NCBI GenBank assembly: GCA_963814905.1
Contig: CAWFEM010000011.1
Location: 372,001 to 436,000, forward strand
Length of the DNA stretch: 64,000 bases
Direction: 5' to 3'
DNA from: DASWJZ01 sp963814905
GTDB taxonomy: Bacteria > Pseudomonadota > Alphaproteobacteria > Rhizobiales > Afifellaceae
Shown here: one piece after another, positions 26,952-35,977 of the stretch
Position numbering within the stretch: position 1 is the stretch's first letter
How the letters are laid out: every line of letters begins with the position of its first letter
Translations under genes and position numbers: made by a program
The notes under the pieces: generated by a model
Database searches by the model: none
What the model was told of the DNA's origin: nothing
Seen by the model: only the letters and a program-made list of their open reading frames with translations

Positions 26952-28805
26952 TCAGCCCGCGGCGGTAGCCACCGGCCGGTGATCGGGCTCCGCTTCCGCC
27001 TCGGAGCCGCGCTGATGCGCGGGGCTGGTGGCGGAAATCAGGTTGTTCGCGGTGTTCACCAATCCGACATGCGAGAACGCCTGCGGGAAGTTGCCGAGCT
27101 GGCGTTTCTCACGCGGGTCGTATTCCTCCGCCAACAGACCGAGGTCGTTGCGAAGCGAGAGGAGCCGCTCGAAAAGCTCGGTCGCTTCGTCGCCACGGCC
27201 GATCATCGAGAGCGCGTCGGCAAGCCAGAAGCTGCAGACGAGGAACGTGCCTTCGCGCCCGTGCACGCCGTCCTCGATCTTTTCGGTGCTGTAGCGGCGG
27301 ACCAAGCCGTCCTCCGTCAGGTCGCGCTGGATCGCCTCCACGGTCGATACGACACGCGGATCGTCGGCGGGCAGGAAGCCCATGGCCGGGATCACCAGGA
27401 GCGCGGCGTCGAGCGCCTCGCCGTCATAGATCTGGACGAAGCTCTGGCGCTTGTCGCTCCAGCCGTTCTTCAGGATTTCGGCGCGCAGCTTGTCGCGCTC
27501 CGTCTTCCAATCCGCCACCGGGCCGGAGAGGCCGTAATCCTCCACGCTCTTCACGGCGCGGTCATAGGCGACCCACGCCATGAGCTTGGAATGGGTGAAG
27601 TGCTGGGCGCCGGAGCGCACCTCCCAGATGCCCTTGTCGGGGCGCGGCCATTTCCGTTTCAGATAGCCGAGAAGCACGCGTTGAAAATTCCATGCTTCCT
27701 TCGACGGCTCGAGCTGGAACTTCCGCCCGAGATGGAGCGCGGACATCAACTCGCCGTAGACGTCGATCTGGAGCTGGTCGTAGGCGGCATTGCCGACGCG
27801 GACAGGCTTGGAGCCCTCGTAGCCGTGAAGCCAGTCAAGGGTAGTCTCGTGCAGTCGCCGCTCCCCGGAAAGGCCATACATGATCTGCAGCTGCGAGGGA
27901 TGCCCGGCCGCCGCGCGCAGCAGCCATTGCCGCCAGGCGCTGGCCTCCTCGCGGTAACCGGAGGAGAGAAGCGCGTAGAGCGTCAGCGTCGCATCGCGGA
28001 TCCAGCAGAAACGGTAGTCCCAGTTGCGCTTGCCTCCGATCTCCTCCGGCAGCGATGTCGTGGCGGCGGCGAGGACGCCGCCCGTCGGCTCGTAGGTCAG
28101 ACCTTTCAGCGTGATCAGCGAACGCACGACCGCCGCGCGCCACGGATGCGGCTGGTGATCGCCGAAGCGGCAGCGGCCCGACCATTCGCGCCACCAGGAT
28201 TCGGTCTCCGCAAGACGGGCCTCCGGGTCGATGCGGGTTTCACGTGCGCGGTGGGAAGGATGCCAACACAGCGCGAAAGGAATGGAGGCGCCGTCGCCGA
28301 CGGAGAATTCGGCGACGGTGCGATAGTTCTCGCCGCGCATCGAGACATGCGAATGGAGCTCGACGGCATCCGGACCGGCCACCGCGCGCAGGCCGAAGTC
28401 CGTGGCGCGAACCCACGGCACCGTGGCGCCGTAGCCGAAGCGCAGTACGAACTCCATGCGCATTTGCACACGGCCCTTGTCTCCGCGCACGATGCGGAAG
28501 AGATCGACATGTTCCTCGTCGTCCGACAGCGGCATGAAGTCGATCAGCGTGACCGTGCCGTCTTCCGTCTCGAAACACGTCTCAAGGATGGTCGAGCCGT
28601 CCCGATAGCTGCGCGTCGTGCTCTTGATCTCGCCGGCCGGGGCGATCCGCCAGTAGCCGTTCTCTTCCTTGCCGAGGAGGGCGGCGAAGCAGGCGTCGGA
28701 ATCGAAGCGTGGCAGGCACAGCCAGTCGATCGAGCCGTCTCTTGCAACCAGGGCGCAGGAGAGCAGGTTGCTGATGAAGCCGTAATCCTCGATGCGCTTG
28801 CTCAC
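26952..28805 (-). CDS. Glycoside hydrolase family 15 protein (glucoamylase/trehalase-like)
   Basis: 617 residues, cytoplasmic (no signal peptide), GTG start. An N-terminal beta-sandwich domain begins with the family hallmark IEDYGFISNLLSCALVARDG. The (alpha/alpha)6 barrel carries GKRNWDYRFCWIRDATLTLYAL, which includes the substrate-binding WIRD, and a second acidic segment EGTFLVCSFWLADAL near the C-terminus. Intracellular GH15 enzymes of this type hydrolyse trehalose or alpha-glucans to glucose. Its operon partners are an SDR annotated as glucose dehydrogenase and glucokinase, which fits release and use of glucose. The actual substrate is unproven. Confidence 0.9.
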   Translation of the reverse strand: MSKRIEDYGFISNLLSCALVARDGSIDWLCLPRFDSDACFAALLGKEENGYWRIAPAGEIKSTTRSYRDGSTILETCFETEDGTVTLIDFMPLSDDEEHVDLFRIVRGDKGRVQMRMEFVLRFGYGATVPWVRATDFGLRAVAGPDAVELHSHVSMRGENYRTVAEFSVGDGASIPFALCWHPSHRARETRIDPEARLAETESWWREWSGRCRFGDHQPHPWRAAVVRSLITLKGLTYEPTGGVLAAATTSLPEEIGGKRNWDYRFCWIRDATLTLYALLSSGYREEASAWRQWLLRAAAGHPSQLQIMYGLSGERRLHETTLDWLHGYEGSKPVRVGNAAYDQLQIDVYGELMSALHLGRKFQLEPSKEAWNFQRVLLGYLKRKWPRPDKGIWEVRSGAQHFTHSKLMAWVAYDRAVKSVEDYGLSGPVADWKTERDKLRAEILKNGWSDKRQSFVQIYDGEALDAALLVIPAMGFLPADDPRVVSTVEAIQRDLTEDGLVRRYSTEKIEDGVHGREGTFLVCSFWLADALSMIGRGDEATELFERLLSLRNDLGLLAEEYDPREKRQLGNFPQAFSHVGLVNTANNLISATSPAHQRGSEAEAEPDHRPVATAAG

Positions 28806-28808
28806 GCT

Positions 28809-29645
28809 TCACCCCGCGCCGCGGAAACCGGGATAGAGCGTCATTCCGCCGTCCACGTAAACCGTCGTTCCCGTTATATAGTCGGAGAGGTCGGAGACGA
28901 GGAAGAGGATCGTCTCGGCGATGTCCGGCGGTTCGCCGATGCGGCCGTACGGCATCAGCTTCAGAAGATTGTCCATCGCCGCTTTGGTCTCCCATGCTTC
29001 GGCGTTGATGGGCGTGCGGATGGCGCCCGGCGCCACGGCGTTGACGCGGATCTTCTTCTCGGCCAGCTCCTGCGCCAGCGACTGCATGAGCAGCGAGACG
29101 CCGCCCTTCGACGCCGCGTAGTTCGCTTCGAAAGCCCATGGGATCCTCTGATGCACCGAGCTCATGCAGATGATCTTGCCGGTCGCCTTGGAGATTTTGG
29201 GCTGCGGTCCGCGCCTCAGGAACTCGCGCACCGCGGCGCGCGCGCAAAGGAACTGGCCGTCGAGATTGACCGCCAAAACCTTGCGCCATTGATCGAAGCT
29301 CATGTCGGCGAAAGCGGCGCCGTCCTGGATGCCCGCATTGTTGACGAGAATATGAAGCGTGCCGAGCTCTTGCACCGCCGCGGCGAACATTGCGTCGACG
29401 TCGGCCTCGTTGGAGACGTCGGCGGCAAGCGGTACCGCGTGCCCGCCGTTCTGCGTGATCTCGGCGACCACCGCGTCGGCGTCCTTCTTGTTTCGCGGGA
29501 GGTAGTTGACCACCACGGTGCAGCCGGCGGCACCGAGCGCCACCGCACAGGCGCGACCGATGCCGGATGTCGCGCCGGTCACCAGCGCAATCTGCCCTTC
29601 CAGTCCGAAGGCGGCTCTGAAGTTCCCGGGTTGGCTCGCCGGCAC
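28809..29645 (-). CDS. SDR-family oxidoreductase (glucose 1-dehydrogenase-like)
   Basis: 278 residues, classical short-chain dehydrogenase. Cofactor motif TGATSGIGRA near residue 24, NNAG, catalytic Ser in CMSSVHQ and YxxxK in YAASKGG; C-terminal YITGTTVYVDGGMTLYPGF. The pattern matches glucose 1-dehydrogenases that act on beta-D-glucose with NAD(P), though SDR specificity is hard to read. It lies three bases upstream of the GH15 start and downstream of glucokinase, all on the minus strand. Confidence 0.85.
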   Translation of the reverse strand: MPASQPGNFRAAFGLEGQIALVTGATSGIGRACAVALGAAGCTVVVNYLPRNKKDADAVVAEITQNGGHAVPLAADVSNEADVDAMFAAAVQELGTLHILVNNAGIQDGAAFADMSFDQWRKVLAVNLDGQFLCARAAVREFLRRGPQPKISKATGKIICMSSVHQRIPWAFEANYAASKGGVSLLMQSLAQELAEKKIRVNAVAPGAIRTPINAEAWETKAAMDNLLKLMPYGRIGEPPDIAETILFLVSDLSDYITGTTVYVDGGMTLYPGFRGAG

Positions 29646-29689
29646 GAAATCTCCTCGTCGCTACGCCCGCAACAGTGCGAGGGTTCCGG

Positions 29690-30718
29690 TTATCTCATCC
29701 AACGTCTTCCCGAAAGGTTGACACCGAAACGCTCAGGGGTGCGGGCGAAAGCGGCGAGCCCCTTCAGCGCCGGATTCTCACCGACAATGACGAAGACCGG
29801 AATCGTCTGCATCACCGCTTCGTGTGGGAACTTGGCGTCGAATGCGCTGCGGAATTCACCGCTCTTCAGGAACGGCAGGATGCGGGGCGGGATGCCTCCG
29901 CCGACATAGGCGCCTCCATGCGCCATGAAGACCAGCGCCATGTCGCCGAGGAGCCGTCCGAGGAGGCGTGCGTAAAGCGACACGGTGCGCACGGCCAACG
30001 GATCGGTCGCGTCGAGCGCAGCCTTGGTGACCTCCGCCGGCGTCTCGTAGCGCGCCGCGCTGCCTTCGGTCTTCGCGACGGCGCGATAGAGCGCGACCAT
30101 GCCGCGTCCGGACAGAAGCACTTCGCCGGAGATGCGTCCGTGCTCCGGTTCCACGTTCTGCCAGATTGCGAATTCGTCCGCCTCAGCGGGCCCGAATGCG
30201 ACATGGCCGCCTTCGCCCGGCACCGGAACCCAGAGCCCGCTTTCACCGCCGGCGCGGACGAGCCCACCGACGCCGAGTCCCGTCCCCGGCCCGAGCACCA
30301 CCTTGGCGCCGGTCGGCCAAGGCTCGCCGCCGCCGATCTTGACGACGTCTTCCGGCGCGAGCGCCGTCAGCGCCAGCGCCAGCGCTTCGAAGTCGTTCAG
30401 GAGGATGACGTCCTCCACGCCGGTCCGCGCGATCGTGTCGCGTGGGCGGATGATCCAGGCGGCATTGGTGAGATCGACGGCGTCGCCGACGATCGGACCG
30501 GCGATATCGATCAGCGCGGTGCGCGGGCGAAGCTTCGTGTGGGCGAAGACCGATTCCTTCACCGCCGTCTCGATGTCGGGGAAGGCCGCGGTTTCCACGG
30601 GGTGGAAATGCTCGACCGGAGCATCGCGGCCCGGCACGATGGCGAAGCGCGCATTGGTGCCGCCGATGTCCCCGATCAGCACCGGGAAGGGGAGGGTGGT
30701 GGAAGCGGTGCTTTGCAT
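29690..30718 (-). CDS. glk: Glucokinase
   Basis: ATP-dependent phosphorylation of glucose to glucose 6-phosphate. 342 residues, ROK-unrelated bacterial Glk fold: phosphate-1 motif IGDIGGTNARFAIV at residues 15-28, LLNDFEALALALTAL, the adenosine motif LGPGTGLGVGGLVR, and FGPAEADEF in the substrate region. It lies 30 bases after the nucleoside-type permease gene on the same strand and 44 bases before the SDR, so it may be read from either the transporter promoter or its own. Confident call. Confidence 0.95.
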   Translation of the reverse strand: MQSTASTTLPFPVLIGDIGGTNARFAIVPGRDAPVEHFHPVETAAFPDIETAVKESVFAHTKLRPRTALIDIAGPIVGDAVDLTNAAWIIRPRDTIARTGVEDVILLNDFEALALALTALAPEDVVKIGGGEPWPTGAKVVLGPGTGLGVGGLVRAGGESGLWVPVPGEGGHVAFGPAEADEFAIWQNVEPEHGRISGEVLLSGRGMVALYRAVAKTEGSAARYETPAEVTKAALDATDPLAVRTVSLYARLLGRLLGDMALVFMAHGGAYVGGGIPPRILPFLKSGEFRSAFDAKFPHEAVMQTIPVFVIVGENPALKGLAAFARTPERFGVNLSGRRWMR

Positions 30719-30748
30719 CTGACCTTATTGAGCGCGCGGTCGCCGCGC

Positions 30749-32014
30749 CTATTCCTTGATGTAGGGTTGGCCGTCGGCGGCCGGCGGACGCGCGCGCCCG
30801 ACGATGCCGGCAACGAGCACGATCGTAGCGATGTAGGGCGCCATCGCCAGGAACTCCGACGGGATCGGCGTCTGCAGGATAGCGAGCTTCTGCTGCAGCG
30901 AGTCGGCGAAGCCGAAGACGAGCGCGGCGAGCAGCGCGCCGACAGGGTGCCAGCGCCCGAAGATCATGGCGGCGAGACCGATGAAGCCGCGCCCGCCGGT
31001 CATGCCCTCGTCGAAGCGGCCGACGGAGCCGAGCGTGAACCAGGCGCCCCCGAAGCCCGCCACCATGCCGCCCAGCGTCACGTTCAGATAGCGGATGCGG
31101 TAGACGTTGAGGCCGAGCGTATCGGCGGCTTCGGGATGCTCGCCGACGGCGCGGGCGCGCAGCCCATGTTTGGTGTGGAAGAGATAGTACGTTGCGATAA
31201 CGACGAGGATGAGCGCGCCGTAGACGAAGATGTTGTGCTGGAAGAGCACGGGGCCGATCAGCGGCAGGTCGCTCAGGCCCGGGATGTCGATGGCGCGGAA
31301 GACGTGCGCGTTGTTGAGGTCGCGATGCGCTGTCAGCACCTGGCTTGAGATGTAAGACGTGAGCCCGAGCACGAAGAGATTGATGGCGACGCCGGCAACG
31401 ATCTGATCGACGCGGTGGGTGACCACCAGGAAGGCGAGGAGCAGGCCGAAGACGCCCCCGACCAGAACGGCGGCGACGAGCCCGCCGACATTGCCGACGA
31501 GCGATCCGACGACCGCGCCGGTGAAGGCGCCGGAGAGGAGCATGCCCTCGATGCCGATATTGACCACCGCCACGCGCTCGCAAAGTACGCCGGAGAGCCC
31601 GCCGAGCGCGATCGGGATGGCACGCACCAGCGTCGCCTGCAGCATCCCGGTCAGCGAGAAGGATTTTCCCGCGGTCGACCAGACGAGGAACGCCGTCACG
31701 ATCAGGAAGAGGCCGATGCCGAGGAAGACGCTCGCCCAGCGCGCGCCGCCGCGCATGAAGAGGCGCGCGCCGAAAAAGGCGAGAAGTGCTGCAACCAGAT
31801 AGCAATAGGGCGCGGCCGGGACGACGAGGTTCGGAAGCACGAACATGTCGCCCGGGAAGGTCAGCCGGAAGGAGGCATTGCCCGAGGTCTCCAGCCCGAA
31901 CGCTCCTGCGACGATCACCGCCAGGATCATTAGCGCCCAGGCCGTGATCGTGGTCTGACGGCGCCGGCTCAGCTCCGGGTCCCGCGTGACCATGCTCGTG
32001 TCCGATACCGCCAT
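30749..32014 (-). CDS. Nucleoside-type ABC transporter permease (second)
   Basis: 421 residues, about ten spans, BPD_transp_2 (LivM/RbsC-like) fold. The sequence around RVAVVNIGIEGMLLSGAFTG and AVGEHPEAADTLGLNVYRIRY is characteristic of the permease pair that partners BMP-family binding proteins (NupQ/YufQ-like). The N-terminus is hydrophilic for about 20 residues. It follows the other permease by 10 bases. With the adjacent salvage enzymes, nucleoside import is the likely role; this is inference from family and context. Confidence 0.9.
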   Translation of the reverse strand: MAVSDTSMVTRDPELSRRRQTTITAWALMILAVIVAGAFGLETSGNASFRLTFPGDMFVLPNLVVPAAPYCYLVAALLAFFGARLFMRGGARWASVFLGIGLFLIVTAFLVWSTAGKSFSLTGMLQATLVRAIPIALGGLSGVLCERVAVVNIGIEGMLLSGAFTGAVVGSLVGNVGGLVAAVLVGGVFGLLLAFLVVTHRVDQIVAGVAINLFVLGLTSYISSQVLTAHRDLNNAHVFRAIDIPGLSDLPLIGPVLFQHNIFVYGALILVVIATYYLFHTKHGLRARAVGEHPEAADTLGLNVYRIRYLNVTLGGMVAGFGGAWFTLGSVGRFDEGMTGGRGFIGLAAMIFGRWHPVGALLAALVFGFADSLQQKLAILQTPIPSEFLAMAPYIATIVLVAGIVGRARPPAADGQPYIKE

Positions 32015-32024
32015 CGCCTCGCCT

Positions 32025-33155
32025 CTAATGCCGACCGGCCTTGCCGAAAAGGAACGGGAAGACGGCGCGCACCAGCATCGGCGCCGCCATGAAGATGATG
32101 ATGAGCGCCTGGATGATGGCGATCAGGTCGAGGCTGACCCCGGCGTCGATCTGCATCTGGCGTCCGCCTGCCTGCAGCGCCCCGAACAACAGCCCGGCGA
32201 GAAGCACGCCCACCGGATGCGAGCGTCCGAGCAGCGCCACGGCGATCGCGTCGAAGCCGGCGCCGCCGGAGAATCCCGGCGAGGCGCGGCCGAGAACGCC
32301 AAGCACCTGGTTTGCCCCGGCAAGGCCCGCGAGCGCGCCGGCGCAGGCCATCACCAGCACGATGATCAGGCCTGAGCGCATGCCGGCGTAGCGCGCCGCG
32401 TCGGGATTGGCGCCGGCGGAGCGGAACTCAAAGCCGATCGTCGTGCGGAAGAGCAGCCAATAGACCACCACGACAGCGAGAATGACGAGGATGATCCCGG
32501 CGTGGACGCGGATGTTCGGGTCGAGCCAGGCCAGAAGCTTAGGCAATTGCGCGGTCGCCAGCACCGACTCGGAGATCGGATCGCTGCGACCGGCTTTCTG
32601 CACCGGCGGATTGCGCAGCAGGTAGTCGGCGAGCCGCATCGCGATCAGGTTGAGCATGATCGTGGTGATCACCTCATGCGCCCCCGTCGCGGCGCGCAGC
32701 CACCCGGCGATCGACGCCCAGAGCGCACCGGCGACCGCGCCGGCAAGAAGCGCCAGCGGCAAATGGATGAAGGCCGGCAGCCCCTTGAAGGCGAAGCCGA
32801 CGATCACCGCCGCCATGCCGCCGAGGATGAGCTGGCCCTCCGCGCCGATATTGAAGAGCCCGGCACGGAAGGCGAGCGCGATGCCGAGGCCGGCGAGCGT
32901 CAAGGGCGCTGCGGCCGTCAGCGTCTCGGAGAAGGCGGAGAGCGAGCCGAGCGAGCCGTCGAAGAGCGCGACATAGGATTTGCCGATCGCGGTGAAGCTG
33001 ACGCCCGTCGCGATCATCGTGATCGCGCCGAGAATGAGCGCCATCACGACGGCGAGGATCGGCACCAGCACGACCTCGCGCATCTCAGAGCGGGTAGCGA
33101 CGGCGCGCTTCAGGAGCGCACTGGAAGCCCGATCGACAGCGGTCTCGCTGCTCAT
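32025..33155 (-). CDS. Nucleoside-type ABC transporter permease (first)
   Basis: 376 residues, about ten spans. FRAGLFNIGAEGQLILGGMAA is the conserved family block; FRSAGANPDAARYAGMRSG lies in a cytoplasmic loop expected to contact the ATPase. This is the NupP/YufP-like half of the BMP transporter. Its start overlaps the ATPase stop by 4 bases (33152-33155), and the second permease follows at once. Confidence 0.9.
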   Translation of the reverse strand: MSSETAVDRASSALLKRAVATRSEMREVVLVPILAVVMALILGAITMIATGVSFTAIGKSYVALFDGSLGSLSAFSETLTAAAPLTLAGLGIALAFRAGLFNIGAEGQLILGGMAAVIVGFAFKGLPAFIHLPLALLAGAVAGALWASIAGWLRAATGAHEVITTIMLNLIAMRLADYLLRNPPVQKAGRSDPISESVLATAQLPKLLAWLDPNIRVHAGIILVILAVVVVYWLLFRTTIGFEFRSAGANPDAARYAGMRSGLIIVLVMACAGALAGLAGANQVLGVLGRASPGFSGGAGFDAIAVALLGRSHPVGVLLAGLLFGALQAGGRQMQIDAGVSLDLIAIIQALIIIFMAAPMLVRAVFPFLFGKAGRH

Positions 33156-34657
33156 GCCGCGGCTCCCGCCATGGCGAGACCGATCTCTTTGACGCCGGCC
33201 CTGGCGCCATCGAACGTCGCCACCACCTTGCCGCGAAACATCACCAGAATGCGGTCGGAGACAGCCATGATCTCGTCGAGCTCGGTGGAGACGATGAGCA
33301 CGCCGACGCCGGCGTCGCGCGCCTCGACGATCCGCTTGTGGATGTATTCGATGGAGCCGACGTCGACGCCGCGCGTCGGCTGCGACGCGATGATGAGCTT
33401 GATCTCGCGCGACAGCTCGCGCGCCACGACGAGCTTCTGCTGGTTCCCGCCGGAGAGATGGTCGGCGGTCTCGAAGATCGACGAGGTGCGCACGTCGAAA
33501 TCCGTGACGATCTTCGCGGTTGCCTCGTAGACGTCGTTCCAGCGCATGCTGACGCCGCTGGAGAAGCGGTCGTCGTAGTAGCTGTCGAGCACGGCATTCT
33601 CGGCGATGTTGAAGGAGCCGACGATGCCGGAACGCTGCCGGTCCTCCGGGATATGCGCGATGCCGCGGCGGTGGCGCTCACGCGTCGAGGTCTTGGTAAT
33701 GTCCTCGCCGAGAAAGCCGATCGTGCCTTCCGCGAGCGGTCTCAGCCCGGTCAGCGCCTCGACAAGCTCCGTCTGGCCGTTCCCCTGAACGCCGGCGATG
33801 CCGACGATCTCACCGGCACGGATCGTGAGATCGACGCCGTCGACGGCGACCTCGTCGCGTTCGTTGAGCGCGCGGAGATTCCGCGCTTCGAGCAATACCC
33901 TGCCGGGCTCGGCCTCGTGCTTCTCCACCTCGAAACGCACGTTCCGGCCGACCATCAGCTCGGCGAGCTCCGCTTCGCTCGCAGTCTTCGGGTCGGCGTC
34001 GCCGACGACCTTGCCGCCGCGCAGCACGCTGATGCGGTCGGCGACCTCCAGGACCTCGCGGAGCTTGTGGGTGATGAAGACGAGCGCCTTGCCGGCATCG
34101 CGGAGCGAGCGGACGATGCCGAAGAAATCGGTGACCTCCTGCGGCGTCAGCACCGCGGTCGGCTCGTCGAAGATCAAGACGTCGGCGGAGCGGAAAAGCA
34201 CTTTCAGGATCTCGACGCGCTGCTGCGTGCCGACCGGGATCTCCTCGATGATGGCGTTGGGGTCGACTTGGAGGCCATGCGCGGCGCTGATCTCGCGCAC
34301 CTGCTGGCGCGCCTTCGGCATGTCCAGGTGGTCGAGCGCGCCGGTCGGCTCCACGCCGAGCACGACGTTCTCGGCGACGGTGAAGACCGGGACCAGCATG
34401 AAATGCTGATGCACCATGCCGATGCCGGCGTGGATGGCGTCCTTGGCGCTTTCGAAGCGCGTCGGCTCGCCGTCGATGAGGATTTCTCCCTCGTCCGGGC
34501 GGTAGAGCCCGGAGAGGATGTTCATCAGCGTGGTCTTGCCGGCGCCGTTCTCGCCGAGCAGGCCGAGAATCTCTCCGGCTCGAATGGTGAGGTTGACGTC
34601 CGAGTTTGCGACGACCTCGCCGAAGCGCTTGGTGATGCCGCGTAGCTCGATGTCCAA
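33152..34657 (-). CDS. Nucleoside-type ABC transporter ATP-binding protein (two ABC domains)
   Basis: 501 residues with two ATPase domains in one chain, as in RbsA and NupO. First: Walker A GENGAGKTT (about residue 36), signature-like IPVGTQQRVEILKVL, Walker B LIFDEPTAVL. Second: degenerate Walker A GVQGNGQTE near 290, signature LSGGNQQKLVVARELS near 400, then LIASQPTRGVDVGS. In this family the second site is usually altered. It lies 81 bases after the binding-protein gene; that gap holds a 10-bp hairpin. Confidence 0.93.
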   Translation of the reverse strand: MDIELRGITKRFGEVVANSDVNLTIRAGEILGLLGENGAGKTTLMNILSGLYRPDEGEILIDGEPTRFESAKDAIHAGIGMVHQHFMLVPVFTVAENVVLGVEPTGALDHLDMPKARQQVREISAAHGLQVDPNAIIEEIPVGTQQRVEILKVLFRSADVLIFDEPTAVLTPQEVTDFFGIVRSLRDAGKALVFITHKLREVLEVADRISVLRGGKVVGDADPKTASEAELAELMVGRNVRFEVEKHEAEPGRVLLEARNLRALNERDEVAVDGVDLTIRAGEIVGIAGVQGNGQTELVEALTGLRPLAEGTIGFLGEDITKTSTRERHRRGIAHIPEDRQRSGIVGSFNIAENAVLDSYYDDRFSSGVSMRWNDVYEATAKIVTDFDVRTSSIFETADHLSGGNQQKLVVARELSREIKLIIASQPTRGVDVGSIEYIHKRIVEARDAGVGVLIVSTELDEIMAVSDRILVMFRGKVVATFDGARAGVKEIGLAMAGAAA

Positions 34658-34685
34658 AACCGAAAGCCCCGCCCGCGCCCCTTGG

Positions 34686-34717
34686 GCTCCGCCGCACCGC
34701 GAGGCGCGCGGCGGAGC
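34686..34717 (-). promoter_or_regulatory. Intercistronic hairpin between the BMP gene and its ATPase gene
   Basis: A perfect 10-bp stem, GCTCCGCCGC/GCGGCGGAGC, with a 12-base loop lies between the binding-protein stop and the ATPase start on the minus strand. No T-run follows in the direction of transcription. It therefore looks like an mRNA-stabilising or partial attenuating hairpin that could favour the binding protein over the rest. Confidence 0.55.
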
Positions 34718-34738
34718 TCTTTCCAGTTCTTGAGAGCG

Positions 34739-35773
34739 CTAGCCGCCCTTCACGGAGATCGAGCCGTCCTGGATGCCCTTGCTGATCGTCTCAAGCTCGG
34801 CCTTCAGGTCGGCGGGGATAGCGGAGTCGAGATCGTGGTAGGGCGCGAGGCCGACGCCGCCGGAGGCGAGCGTGCCGACGATGACGCCGCCCTTGAAGGT
34901 TCCGTCCTGGGCTTCCTTGATGGACTCGACGACGGTGGAGTCCATCCGCTTCAGGATCGAGGTCAGGAACACGGGCCCGTGCTCCGGATCGGTCACGTAC
35001 TGATCGACGTCGACGCCGATGATCTTGAGCTTGTCGGCGCCCATCTCCATGGCGAGCGCGGCGGAGCCCTGGCCGACCGGGCCGGCCACCGGGACGACGA
35101 TGTCGGCGCCCTCGTCAGCAAGGTTCTTGGCAAAGGTCCTGCCGTCGTCGAGCGAGTCGAAGTTGTTGGTGAAGAGGCCTTCCTTCTTCACCGGGTCCCA
35201 GCCGAGCACTTGCACCGACGCGCCCTTCTGCTGGTTGTAGTACTGGACGCCCCAATAGAGCCCGTCCATGAAGATCGTCACCGGCGGGATGTTGATGCCG
35301 CCGAAGGTGCCGATCACGCCGCTCTTGGAAACGCCGGCCGCGAGATAGCCGGCGAGGAATGCCGCTTCGTCGGTGGCGTAGACCTGGCCGAGCACGTTCG
35401 GGATCGTCGGATCGTAGGCGAAGTCGACGATCGAGAACTTCGTGTCGGGGTTCGCTTCCGCCGCCGCCTTGGTGGCGTCGCCGAGCAGGAAGCCGACGGT
35501 GATGATGATGTCGCACTTCTCGGCGAGGAATGCGTTGATGTTCGGCACGTAGTCGGTCTCGGCCTTGGATTCGAGCAGCTTGCCCTCGACGCCGAGCGAC
35601 TTCTCCGCATCCTCGACGCCCTTCCAGGCGGTCTGGTTGAAGCCCTTGTCGTCGACGCCGCCGATGTCCGTCACCTGGCAGGCGGAAAAGGCCGATGCCG
35701 AAGCGGTCATGGCGCCGAACGCGGCGGCGGCCAGAAGCCCGACAAAAGACGTAGTGGTGGCTCTGTTTTTCAA
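34739..35773 (-). CDS. BMP-family ABC transporter substrate-binding protein
   Basis: 344 residues. It begins at a TTG (35773) with a strong AGGAGG five bases upstream. Signal peptide (TTTSFVGLLAAAAFGAMTAS) with processing near the ASA-FSA-C region; a Cys there might be lipidated, but the lipobox is weak. The mature part matches the BMP/PnrA family: CQVTDIGGVDDKGFNQTAWKG opens the ligand site, with YVPNINAFLAEKCDIIITVG and VVPVAGPVGQGSAAL later. PnrA and BmpA bind purine or other nucleosides. The divergent cdd-punA-deoA-deoB-upp genes support nucleosides as ligand. Confidence 0.92.
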   Translation of the reverse strand: MKNRATTTSFVGLLAAAAFGAMTASASAFSACQVTDIGGVDDKGFNQTAWKGVEDAEKSLGVEGKLLESKAETDYVPNINAFLAEKCDIIITVGFLLGDATKAAAEANPDTKFSIVDFAYDPTIPNVLGQVYATDEAAFLAGYLAAGVSKSGVIGTFGGINIPPVTIFMDGLYWGVQYYNQQKGASVQVLGWDPVKKEGLFTNNFDSLDDGRTFAKNLADEGADIVVPVAGPVGQGSAALAMEMGADKLKIIGVDVDQYVTDPEHGPVFLTSILKRMDSTVVESIKEAQDGTFKGGVIVGTLASGGVGLAPYHDLDSAIPADLKAELETISKGIQDGSISVKGG

Positions 35774-35883
35774 CGCAACCTCCTGTGTGGATAGCAAGTA
35801 CAGCCCCCTTCGCACAGCGCCGCCGGCGACCCTTGGGGGCGTGCTCTGGGCCGAAGCTTTGCATTTTCGCGTGTCATCGCCAA

Positions 35884-35931
35884 GGCCGGTTCGCGCCGCC
35901 CCGAGGCTCCCAAAGCGACGGGGAACCGGCC
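35884..35931. promoter_or_regulatory. Inverted repeat in the divergent region between the BMP and CAP genes
   Basis: GGCCGGTTC (35884-35892) and GAACCGGCC (35923-35931) are perfect 9-bp arms 30 bases apart, with a weaker inner match. They lie in the 204-base divergent gap (35774-35977), which contains no gene. It could be an operator or simply a hairpin; no regulator gene is adjacent. Confidence 0.35.
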
Positions 35932-35977
35932 CTCGCGACGGGCTGACGAGGCGCGGCAAAGCCGCTACAAGGCGCGG

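Noticed and set aside
26979..29909. 976-codon open frame on the plus strand
   Set aside because: It is antisense to GH15, SDR and the glk end, all with clear motifs; no domain is readable in it.
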